Source: Saccharum officinarum (taxonomy: Eukaryota; Streptophyta; Magnoliopsida; Poales; Poaceae). Taken from it: 64,000 nucleotides of DNA. The DNA is taken from the NCBI GenBank assembly GCA_020631735.1, contig CM036215.1, forward strand, positions 15,898,346 to 15,962,345, given 5' to 3'. Below are positions 47,021-57,636 of the stretch, piece by piece. Positions within the stretch are counted from its first letter, which is position 1. Each line of letters opens with the position of its first letter. Position numbers and translations under genes: made by a program. The notes under the pieces were generated by a model. It was not told the origin of the DNA. It saw nothing but the letters and a program-made list of their open reading frames with translations, and did not search any database.

Positions 47021-49415
47021 ATGGTTCGTTGCAAGAATGCTGGTGGTGCACCTAGTGACGAGGACGAAAGTCCTCCTAGGAGGATAGAGGTGGCTCATGG
47101 CAAGTGAGTCAAGATAGCCACCAAGAAGAGAAAGAGGACACTCACAGAGGCAGAGGTGGCTCAGGAAGTTGCAGATGCAGCAGAGGTAGCAAAGAGAGGT
47201 GGTAGGAGTAGTGGGATTCGTATTGGCGAGCGTCGCTTTCACCTTGAAGGTCGACAGCTCGGTACTGAGGCCACAGAAGAGACAGTGGATGCACCTGCAG
47301 AGTAGCCTATAGAGGACCCAGAGGAGACAGAGGAGCAGACAGTTCACTCTCCATAGCGTCGTCGCTCAGGACGTACGTGAGCTCAGGTGACTCCTAGGCC
47401 AGAGGGTCAGCGTCGTGGAGGTCATCCACCTCCTAGGGTTCGAGGTCACCCCCCAGTTGAGCACTTTGACCTCAAGGGAGCTACAGTATGACAGGTGCAG
47501 GCCCTCAGGTTCGTTGAGGTTACTTGGTGGTTCCCACCTTAGCGGGATCCTCGGGCGTCAGAGGGCTTCTACACACCTCTGCACGAGGACTTCTACAGAG
47601 CCTATGTTGACAGCGGGATTGCATTCCGACCACAAAGAGTCTGTCGACTGGAGGTGGTTGAGGTGGTTGGTGAGCAGCTTCGTCTGCACTTATCCTTTCT
47701 ACCTGGCTTGTCAGATCTTCTTGGACAGACTGGAGCCTACTGCGGGACTTGGGTCAGAGAGTTCTATTCTTTACTTTGGATTGACCCAGCACATGAGTTT
47801 ATTCACTTTGCATTTTGAGGCCGTGACCACAGACTATACAGCACCAGGGTACGGGAGATCCTCAGACTCCCAGCTTCAGAGACGAAGATACACCAGCTGT
47901 GCTTTGGCCAGACTGCACCTCCGAGACCTCCACATGGCGGGACAGTGCCACCTACAGACATGATCAGACCCTGCTTCTGTGAGCCATTTGGCAAGAGGTC
48001 TAGACGTACACCTGCCAGCCTGACACCCCTAGCTAGAGTCCTTGATGCTATTGTGAGGTGGACACTACTTCCGAGGCTGGGATACAGAGAGGGACTGACC
48101 CGTATGTAGTTATGGGTAGTGCATCACCTCATCTCATAGACACCGTTCGATCTTTGGGATCTGATGCTATGTGAGATGGAGGATACTTTGGCAGAGGGAT
48201 TCAAGGGTCACATGCAGCTTCCTTATGCTCATTGGATCTGTATTCTTATTAGATCTGCGTGTGACCTGCCTGCAGAGATTAGAGCTGAGATATCTGATAC
48301 CACCACAGCTTTTCCAGAGTATGATATTCGACAGTGTGGGCTTCAGTTACCAGAGAGCAGACACCTGGCCTAGGACAGCGTCAGAGGCCAGAGGTACCAG
48401 AGACAGCTGTTGAGCAGGATGAGACCGTTCAGGGTCTTGCTGAGGCCGAGCTAGCAGATCTTGATACTCAGCCAGCTGATCCAGTTGAGGACGTTGCTAC
48501 TGACAGCATAGATGAGGATTATCAGCCCATCCCCTGGTACCGCTCTCCTCGGCCTCACGACCATGAGGCTGGTGGTTTAGGCTCAGCCTCCCGCTCAGAC
48601 CCAGCCATGGTGGCTATTATTGAGAGGCTGACCTAGGCCCAGGAGAGACAGGAGGTTCAGATGCAGAGACAGCTGCCGCGTTTGCTCAGATTCAGGCTCG
48701 TCAGGACGAGTTCTAGAGGCAGCAGCTGAAGTTTCAGAGGCAGCAGTTTGAGATGCAGAGGCAGCAAGCAGCCACCCAGCAGCAGTATCTAGAGCTCCTG
48801 CGACACCTCGTCACTGTTGGGGTTCCTCCACCCCCATCTGTCCTGACTCCAGCACTACAGTCCAGTGGACCTTAGAGTCAGGGCTAGCCGAGCTTTCAGT
48901 TTACCTCACCCCAGTAGCAGGTTCCTCAGACATTTCAGTCCCTGAGCTATACTCCTATATAGACGGGGTTCACTCCACCAGCTCAGCCTAGACCTCACCT
49001 TCTCTCGGGCACTCCTTTCACCGACTTGAGTGCCTCCTACAGTGAGCTGACTGGTCAGCCGACTCCCTCGTACACCACAGTTGTGACCTCTTCAGGGATG
49101 TCAGCTTTCGAGATTGTTGTTCTTCTAGTGTCAGGGGCCGGGACTACAAAGACTGTGCCATCGTCAGTTGCTTCGATAGATCCTCTCACTCTTGGTGTTC
49201 TTCAGGCTTAGGTGATAGAGACTGCTCCGATTGTTGCTACTACAGTTTCATCTCCTGCACATGCTCTACAGACCCAGACTGCTTCACTGCCATGTCTATC
49301 TACAGAGGGTTAGCCTAACAGTTTAGAGTCTGAGGAGGATACTTCACAGTTCGTGATCACTCCATGCTCCTCGGCACCCGACTCGACAGCTTCTGTTCCC
49401 CCGTCGGATCCTTAG
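47021..49415 (+). pseudogene. Env-position ORF of SIRE element B (plant transposon-protein family)
   Basis: The uninterrupted copy of the ORF split by the gypsy insertion in element A, about 800 codons. It starts MVRCKNAGGAPSDEDESPPR with a basic cluster (KKRKRTLTEAEVAQ). In the first 130 codons four in-frame stops fall where element A or context has Arg or Gln (TGA, TAG, TAG, TGA), all C-to-T type. The middle carries FRPQRVCRLEVVE, RVREILRLPASETK, SRRTPASLTPLARVLDAIV, LCEMEDTLAEGFKGHMQLPYAHW. Then come acidic DSIDEDYQPIPWYRSPRPHDHEAGG, a Gln-rich region and a Ser/Thr/Pro-rich tail ending at TAG 49413-49415. Several shifts occur at 47490-47820 and 48330. No signal peptide or membrane anchor is seen, so an envelope role is only positional. 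Confidence 0.8.
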
Positions 49416-49807
49416 TTTAGTTTTTGGCGTTTGATGTCAAAGGGGGAGAGAGTAGATTCAGGGGGAGTGTTATTAGAGGGTTTCGTTCTTTGTGTGCTAC
49501 ATTCATGCATCATGTTTATTTTCTCGCCCTGCATTTTCGTGACTATGAGGTTGAGATTTATATCATGTCACTTAATTGGTTTTGGCTCATAAGGTTGTGC
49601 TTCCGTGCCTTACTCCGATTTCGTATGAGCTATGTTTTATGTGTACTAACTCTTCATGTTTCTTCTTATGAGTACACTCAGTTGGCTTGGAACACATAAG
49701 CAATTCCTAACCCCTTATGCTTGTAGCTTTTTGCTTATGTGAACCAAGTATGTTCGAAAACCTCAACTCTTATATCTTCTGAATCTAAGTGTTGTCATCA
49801 ATCACCA

Positions 49808-49821
49808 AAAAAGGGGGAGAT
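49808..49821 (+). other. Polypurine tract of element B
   Basis: AAAAAAGGGGGAGAT-type purine run directly before the LTR start. Confidence 0.85.
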
Positions 49822-51415
49822 TGAAAGCATCTAGGCCCCGGTGTTGGTTTCGGCAATTGATGACAACGCATTATTACCATGACTAACGTGTGTTTTGCAG
49901 AAACTTGATAAGTTAAGTCATGGAGTTGATAACTGCTTTGGGCACTATGGTATTCATGTCCCTTGATGGAAATCGTTTCGGTTTTCAAAGGATCAATGAT
50001 AAGATTAAGGACGGTTAGTTCCGGATGTCAAGGTGTTGGGTTACATCCGGAATAGTCGTTAGGATCTTTGTTTCTTCCTTTGGCCGTACTATAAAGGGAG
50101 GCATGAGCGAGTAGCTTGACCTAGGTGAGTCTTTTATTTAGGTGTGGTGCACACTTGTCAAACTTAGCACTAGGTAGCTCTGGTAAAGCTCAAAGTTCAG
50201 TTGGAAGCAACTTGATTCAAGTTGCGTCGCGTTTCTAAGTCGTTTGAGCAGTTTACCCTTGACCGGACGCGGTTTCTGACACGACCGGACGTGTTCGATC
50301 AGTACTAACAGTCACTGCGTCGTTAACTGGTTGACCGGACGCGGTCCCTGCGAGAACCGGACGCGGTGATCAGTCTGACACGAGTTTCAGAGGGTAACAG
50401 TCTAATCGGACGCGACTGTGAAGTGATCGGACACGTCCGGTAACGTTCCAGTAAGGTTCTGACCTAACCTGACGCGTCCGGTCATCCATGATCGGACGTG
50501 GTCGAGCGTCAGGTTAAAGTCCAGTAAAGTTCTTGCACGATCAGACGCGTCCGGTCACCCCTGACCGGCGCGTCCGGTCACTCAGCGCTGACTTTCGGTT
50601 TTTGACCGTTACACTCGACCGGCGTGTCCGGTCATGACGACCAGCGTGTCCGGTCAGTACGTGTTTTGCTGATTTGGCAGGTAACGGTTAGATTTGTCTG
50701 AGGGGTGTATAAATATATCCCCTCCACCTCTTTTAGATGTCTCTTGCTCATTTATTCAGCTGAGAAACACCTTTGAAGTGCAAGGGAGTGCAAGAGCCCT
50801 AGTGAGGATAGTGATTTGAGAATCAAAGTTTGAGATTCCTCACTAGTGACTAGAGAGTAGCAAGTGTGCATCCATCTTCTCATTAGGCTTGTTGTGGTCT
50901 AGTGAGAGTTCTAGCTTGTTACTCTTTGTGATCGCCATCACCTAGACGGTTTGGTGGTGATTGGGAGTTTGGTGATCATCTGGAGAGCTTGTGGATGACC
51001 CAACTCATCTTGTGAGCGGTTTTTGGGCAATTCACCGTGACGGAGTGTCGAAGAATCAACCCGTAGAGAGCACTTGATCCTTGCGCGGATCAAGGGGGAG
51101 CTACACCCTTGCGCGGGTGCTCCAACGAGGACTAGTGGGAGTGACGACTCTCCGATACCTCGGGAAAACATCGCCGTGTTCCTAACCCTTACTTTCAAGC
51201 ATTTACTTTCGTGTATTACTTTCATTGCTTGTTTACTTTCCTAGAATTGCCTTGCTAGACTAGGATTGAAACTTATGGTGCAAAACTTTTACCGGTAGAA
51301 TCACAAGGAACACTAGTAGGCACTAGGGATGAAGTTTGACTTGTAGGATTTAATTCTTGCAATTAATTTTTAGAAAAGCCCAATTCACCCTCCTCTTAGG
51401 CATCTTGATCCTTTA
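49822..51415 (+). repeat. 3' LTR of element B
   Basis: TGAAAGCATCTAGG to GATCCTTTA, matching 23268-24886. The palindrome array is at 50260-50660, TATAAATA at 50708-50715. The last bases differ from LTR A (TTTA in place of TTTCA), so the end is slightly damaged. Confidence 0.92.
50260..50660 (+). repeat. Palindrome array in LTR B
   Basis: Same motif and position relative to the TATA box as in LTR A; units differ by point changes. Confidence 0.85.
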
Positions 51416-52079
51416 AAGGCTAAACTCTAAAGTAAAACACACAAATGTGCATTTATATTAAAGTATCTCTTCCACTGTTATAATTATAAAATATGATAAA
51501 TCTCAAATTTGCATTTGAATTATCCACATCTACTATTACTAAAAAAACTAAAGTAATTATATTATTTGCATCTATATAGTTAGCTTTTCTATAACGAAGA
51601 AATAATACAAATTGCATTGTGTGTGTGTGTGTTTTTAATTAAATCATCTGCTCCCGCCGGTGTCTATATAAAAGCACATTAGCTCAAAATTACGTAAAAC
51701 AAATCATAGATGCCTTGCAGTTGATTTGTATATACAACATGAGCTACAGGATAAAAAGGCAACAAATGATCGAACGAGCATATACATAAAGCAGGTGCAC
51801 ATGCCGGACAGTACCTCGACAGAATCGTTAAGAGAAGAAAAGACTATATGTGACAAAGTAGGTGGACTATTTCTAATCCAAGAATAAGACAATAATTGGT
51901 AAAAAATGCAATATTTGCATTTACCCGAATGGGAGGGGGGTGTTGGGGGGGGGGGGTTGTGGTTGGGGTAGGTAAAAGCTTGTCTTTCGGCAATAAGTCC
52001 CACTTTAATAGCTGTGATTTTGAATTTTAGACGTTGTGCTACCGAATTTGCCATAACTCACGGCTACAGAATTGGACAT
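51416..52079. other. Intergenic AT-rich interval
   Basis: No gene. It contains a (GT)n microsatellite near 51617-51633, a TCTATATAAAAG sequence near 51663 and a G run near 51935-51956. Confidence 0.5.
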
Positions 52080-52944
52080 CACTACCGGCCTTATCACTGC
52101 CGAATTTTAAGAAACCGACAGTGATAGCCTATTATTGTTGGTTTTTGGCTAAAATCAGCAGTGATAGGGCCAACCGACACTGATATTCAGGTATTCACTG
52201 TCAGTTCGTATCACTGTTGGTTTTAGCCAAGAACCGACAGTGATATTGGATCATCACTGCCGGTTTTAGCCAAGAACTGACACCGATACTGTCACTGTCG
52301 GTTCGTGGCTTAAACCAACAGTGATATGTTGCAAGAAAACTTTATAAGTTTTTCATATGATGTCCGATGAAGACGAACTTTATATCAAAGTTGTAGTACT
52401 CGACGAGATCTACAACTTTATAGTTTAAACTTTTAAATTTGAGATCGTTTGTATGTCCAAATATTTTCATTTGAAATCATCTATCTAACAAAAATTACGT
52501 TTGATTTCTAAAATTTAAAATTTGAATTTTTCAAATGACCTCGCATGGAGAAACGCCCAAAACAAAAGTTGTATATATCAAAAAGTTAAGAAAATTTGTA
52601 GTTGACAACTTTTTCATTTGAAATCATTTACTACTTCAAAATGCTGTTTGAAATTAAATTTTGAAATTGTCAAAGAACTCTGATTTCTCTTTTTAATATC
52701 TGACTAAAACTTGTAACTAGTCTTTCTCCCTCATACTAACTTTAAATTTGATGATTTTTTTAAAAAATTCTAAAATCACGCTCTATCAATTTATTGTATT
52801 CTACAACTATTATTTTATCTCTCTTTTCTAGTGACTGTATTTTATCTATTTGAATTTTGAATTTCAAAAACTGGCAACTTAAAACGTCATTTTGGAACAC
52901 TAAATGATTTCAACTGAAAAAGTCATAGGCATAGAAGTTGTAGA

Positions 52945-53130
52945 ACTTATCAAGATCTACAACTTTTATTTTGGTCATTTCTTCATCCGATAAAGTGGCA
53001 GTAACATTGTTAACAAATGTTACATATCCCTCTTAGTTTAAAAGGGATATGTAACATTTGTGAACAATGTTGCTACCACTATCTTGGATGAATAAATGAT
53101 CAAATGACCAAAATAAATGTTGTAGATCTT
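52945..53130. repeat. Long inverted repeat
   Basis: Core arms 53001-53031 and 53043-53073 pair with two mismatches in 31 positions around an 11-base loop. Pairing resumes outward through TTTTGGTCATTT and AAATGACCAAAA to about 52945 and 53130. Confidence 0.85.
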
Positions 53131-53640
53131 GAAAAGTTATGAAACTATGTAGTTGACAACGTTTTGATTTAAAATCATCTCGTCAAGAAAAACTACGTTT
53201 GAATTTCTAAAATTTAAAATTCAAATTTTGTAAATGATCTCGGATGGAGAAACTACTAAAATAAAAGTTGTAGATCCTAAAAATTTATGAAACTTTATAG
53301 TTGATAACTTTTTTATTTGAAATCATCTTGTCAAGGAAAACTACATTTGAATTTCAAAAAAAATAAATTTGAATTTTTTAAACGACCTCGGATAGACAAA
53401 CAACAAAAACGAAAGTTGTAGATCTCAAAAAGTTATAAAACTTTGTAGTTGATAACTTTTTGATTTGAAATCATCTTATCGTGGAAAATTACGTTTGAAT
53501 TTCTCAAATTTGAAATTCTAATTTTGTAAACGACTTTGAATGGAGAAACTACCAAAATGAAAGTTATAGATGTCGAAAAGTTATAAAACTTTGTAATTGA
53601 TATTTTTTTCATTTAAATTCGTTTAGAGTCCCAAATACTC
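53080..53640 (+). repeat. Tandem array, unit about 148 bp
   Basis: Units containing AAAGTTGTAGATC and AAACTTTGTAGTTGATAAC begin at about 53117, 53265, 53413 and 53562, so spacing is 148, 148 and 149. Diverged relatives occur at 52389 and 52566 and, reversed, at 34540-34925. Confidence 0.85.
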
Positions 53641-53752
53641 ATTTCAAAATCAGATGAACATAAAATGGCTAGAACGAAAATCTCATTTGGACACAGACAA
53701 CTTGCACATTGAGTGGTTAGGGGCCGAAGACACGAAACAGGAGGTCAGGAAT

Positions 53753-56700
53753 TGTAACACCTCAGGTGTTGTGGTTGTTAATTAACCTGCCATATCATCA
53801 TACTGCATCGCAAAGCATCCATGATTAGGTCAACCCTGTTATGCATTAACTAAAATGAGTTTACCTTTCTAGGTTGGATGTGCTTCTCAGTGGTGTGATC
53901 CAAACCAAAAACCCTAATTTTGAATGCCACCGTAAATACTTAGTCCATGCCCTGTGTAATTTGAGGTGTGTAACTGTGTTACACACTAGTGTCAAGTGTA
54001 GGGTATGAACTCAAGTACGACACGTAAAATAAAGCTCCAAGTTTGAGTTTGAATTGGAATCCAAAAACTTGTCGCGAGTTTTCCGATTTGAATTTAAATT
54101 CAAATTTGGGGAAATATTAAAAAGATTTTCAAAAGCTAAATTGATCAACCAAGAATGGCATTTGGTCAACCATATTATGCTTGTCTAAATGATGCCCTTG
54201 GATGATGGTTTGATCATTAAATAATCACCAATTAAGGTAGCAAAAAATTTCAATTGAAAATTCCTCCAAAAACCCTAAAATCCAAAGTAATCTGAGCCCA
54301 CCATCACTCCATCTCGTCACCCCAAACTGCCTTCGAAGCCACGTCTTCTTTGGCTCCGGTCAGAGCTCCGCCGCACTCGCCTCATCATCGACAACCTTCT
54401 CCGGTGAGCTTCAACTAGTAGCGTCTTCACGCTTAGAACCGCCTTGATGCCGTAGTGCTCATAAGCTTCCTAATTTGCACTCTACTGCCCCAGACGTGTC
54501 GGAACGCCATCTCCGCCGCCAGCTCACCTCACCGGAGCGCCGCCGCTGTGAATCATCCACCCTACCACCTCTCCGTCTCGGTAAAGCGTGTCAGCACGTG
54601 TTGGGTGAGCTCCTGAGCATGAAGCTCTCCTCAGTTTAGTCGCTATCGTAGCAGAGGCCGTCGTTCGTTGCGTCCGCCATCGCCGGAGTTGGTGTCACCG
54701 TCGTCATCATCGACTTTGGTGCTCGGGGTTGCTAGAGTGGGTCAAAGTGGCACCAACGTGTTCAGGAGAGGGAGGCAAAGCTGTTGGTGTAGACCGTGTA
54801 GTCGGGGAGCTCACCGTCGGTGAGCTCACCGGCGGTCAGCGTCGCTGCAGCCGGGATTGACCCGGGCTGACGGGCAGGGGCCCATGTTAGTGTGAGAGAG
54901 AGTGAGGGAGAGCAAGCGCGGGCGGGCCGTGCTGCTAGGCCGCACAAGAGTGCTGCTGGGCCGCGCAAGCGCGTTGCTGGGCTGTGCGGGCGCGAGCGAG
55001 CGCGGGCGCGGGCGTGATGCAGCTGGACCGCGCGGTTGGGCCAAGCCGGAGGGAGAAAGGAGGAAGCGGCCCGATCGGAGCTTTTGGTTTTTCTTTTTCA
55101 AAAATGTGAATAGTAATAGTATTTGTTTATTTCATTAAAAATTATGTAGAGCTCCAAAAATAGTGACAATTTTTGTGTAAGCTTTTCAAGATGTAAACTA
55201 CTTAGGAAAAATATTAAATACTAAATTTGATTACTTTTTGCAAGTTATTTAATTAGTTCAATTAAATATTAAATGCAACTTCCATGAATTTTAATAATTA
55301 AATTATTAGTCCAAAAATCATGAAATTTATTTTGACACTGTTATAGGCCATGATTAATCCTTAGAAAAAGTTTAAGCTCAATTAGATGAAGTTTGATTTA
55401 TTATTAATTATGCCCTAATTAATTAAATGTTTAAATAATTGTTAAATTGTTAAACTCTAAGTGTTGTGTGCCTTTTTGATTGAGTGATGACCTTGGGTCA
55501 CTAATTCTTGGTGATCCTTGGCACCTTAATTTTATGATTGAGCTCGTTAGTAACATGTTTGGTAAGAAACGTTAGTATCGCTTAAGTTATCGCTATTAGT
55601 TAGTAGGTTTTACTGTTTTGTGACTGTATCGCGAAGGAAAGTTGTACTCAAGTCGTAAACCGTGGCATATCATCATCAAGCATCATGTTTATTACCGCAT
55701 CATGTTGAAACATGTTATATAATCGTGTAGTTTCCGCTTTTGAGGAAGTCGAAGTTGGCGAGCAAGTCTCCGTAGAAGAGTTGTCGTCGGTGGGTTCCGG
55801 ACCGAAAGTCGGAGTCTTCAAGTCCGAGTCAGTCATCGCGTCAGAGCAAGGCAAGCCCCGGTGCATTTAAACCCTACCTTGAGTTTTATAAATCTTTATT
55901 ATTTATACTAGGGTTTACTGCATTAAGTAATTAGGAGTTGAGTGATAACCCAATTGCTGCATTGTCATCCTTGATTATTGCGATATCACTCTTGATACCT
56001 GTTTTACTAAAAATGCATATTATGCTTCGCTATGCTTATGAGTTAAGCTTTTTAAATGAATGTTTACATGGCCATAACGGCATACTTGATAAATATTGAA
56101 ATACGAGAATAAACTTGTAAGATCGGGCAGGTGGTTTGGCCACTGCTAACTTGCATTGGGAAAGGAGTCTCAATGTAGTGTTTCCGCCTTATCAGTTAAG
56201 GACCGTACGTTGTTGGCCCTCACGTCATGGAGTTTTTATTAGTACTAGCCATGTACCCATGTCGGGTAAGCCTTACTTTGACTATTCCATTATGAGAACG
56301 TCTAACCTCGCACTGGGAGTGGACAGATGGCGAGAGTAGCGTGTACCCTCAGGGCTAGAATTGGGCCGGGTTCGAGGAGTACTGTGCTCTCGGGTGGCGA
56401 TGGACACGTTCTGGTTTTGGGTTACTCAGGTAAGAGTTGATATATGCAAGATTCGGTTCTACATATGTCGTGTGGTTAGAAATCCCCAGCTGGGTAAATG
56501 AAGCGGTTTGAATCGTCGTTACTCTACGAGAAAGAAGTCTTGGCCTTGCACCAACATCGTAGTTAAGAACTGAAATTGAAAGAAAGAATGAGAAAGATCT
56601 TGATGAGAATTACTTTGATCTAAATTAGGATCACTTAGAATTGGTTAATGAACCATCAATGGTAAAAGTAAAATATTGAAGGTAAGGACTTACTTTAGTA

Positions 56701-57248
56701 AGCTTTTCTGCAAAAGAAATTTTGATTCTTGAATACCCGTACCTTGATTCCCTAAAGCTAGCATGCCCTTAGAGTCTTTTTCTTAGTCGGGTAAGTCTTG
56801 TTGAGTACTCTCGTACTCAGGGTTTGTTAAACCCCTTGTTGCAGATGCGGTTCATGAACAAGTTTGCTTTGAGCCTTGTTGCATGACCGTTGTGGCTGAA
56901 GAAAGTGACGACGAGTAGACTGTGTGGCCTCTAGGCAAGGCACTTCGTTTGTGTGATTGTAATAAAGTTACTACTGATACTTCCCTACTACCAATTTGTA
57001 ATAATGTTACATAAGGTTTGGAGTTTGGAAACTGTGGTTTGTAAACTTAAGTTATTATAAGACTTCCACTACTTTACTCTGATGGTATTTTGAATAAACT
57101 GTTGTAATATTACAATACTCTTGTGATTAGATCCTATTCGGAGGGAAGCAGGCCTTTTAAGTTATGAGGAACATAAGTACGATTGTCAGAGGTCATTGTG
57201 AAGATGACAGGTACAGGTGGACCATCATAATTAGGAGGTTCTATGACA
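53753..57248 (+). repeat. LTR of a second Tekay-like gypsy family, 3.5 kb
   Basis: Begins TGTAACACCTCAGG, ends TTCTATGACA followed by a primer-binding-site-like sequence. It shares architecture with the LTRs of the complete element: TGTAACACC start, GC-rich block at 54290-55080, the conserved hairpin block at 56787-56847 and the end ATAATTAGGAGGTTCTATGACA. Overall sequence is otherwise different. Only about 20-50 bp of internal sequence follow, so this is a truncated copy rather than a clean solo LTR. Confidence 0.8.
56787..56847 (+). promoter_or_regulatory. Conserved LTR block (second family)
   Basis: GTCGGGTAAGTCT, TGAGTAC-TCTC-GTACTCA, GGG and CCTTGTTGCAGATG, in the same order as at 17751-17809 on the minus strand. 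Confidence 0.6.
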
Positions 57249-57266
57249 GCTGGTACGAGAGCATAA
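57249..57266 (+). other. Primer-binding site of truncated Tekay-like element
   Basis: GCTGGTACGAGAGCATAA starts right after the LTR. Confidence 0.65.
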
Positions 57267-57636
57267 TTACTGGAGTTATTATAGTATTACTTTACAAAAC
57301 TTCAAAATGATTTGGATCGAACAAACTTAATATTGATATTTTGGTCCACATTGCTTTTGGCTTATCCCAATCTACTCTGTAGTTTTCTTAGCTCATATTT
57401 GAAAGCTTCATAGTGAAGTATCATGTTATATTGCCCTAAGTTACAAATGTTATTGCATGTGTTACTTCAATTTTTCTGTTATTTCGTAAGTACGATGCAT
57501 GCATCATGTATAATTAACCTGCTTAAGTTACCTTCCCTTTTAAAGTGGTTTGGGTTAAGTAAGGTTCAATCCTGTTCATGCTAACCTTCAGATCTCTCCC
57601 ATCTGTCCTCATCTTTCTAATTCTGTCTTGCTTCAG
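57267..57636. other. Interval between gypsy remnant and F-box exon
   Basis: No gene identified. An earlier exon of the F-box gene may lie here or have been displaced by the gypsy insertion. A strong pyrimidine tract runs up to the acceptor at 57636. Confidence 0.4.

Larger units (their letters stand above)
42333..51415 (+). mobile_element. SIRE/Maximus-type Ty1/copia element B, 3' part
   Basis: Same family as element A. Degenerate pol (42333-45312), spacer, uninterrupted env-position ORF (47021-49415), polypurine tract and 3' LTR (49822-51415). The 5' LTR and gag are missing. Confidence 0.9.
52080..53752 (+). mobile_element. CACTA-type element end, truncated by gypsy LTR
   Basis: Candidate terminus CACTACCGGCC at 52080 is followed by direct and inverted copies of ATCACTGCCGGTT and AACCGACAGTGAT (52095-52330), the subterminal repeat style of CACTA elements. 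AT-rich tandem and inverted repeats follow to 53640. No transposase is present. The LTR at 53753 ends it. Confidence 0.6.

Noticed and set aside
34951..51415. A single SIRE element spanning the gap at 42233
   Set aside because: The LTRs differ in start and length (34951-37150 against 49822-51415), and pol domain order restarts after the gap, so two elements are present.
53753..57248. Clean solo LTR
   Set aside because: A primer-binding site follows the LTR, and I cannot find a matching target duplication, so a truncated element is more likely.
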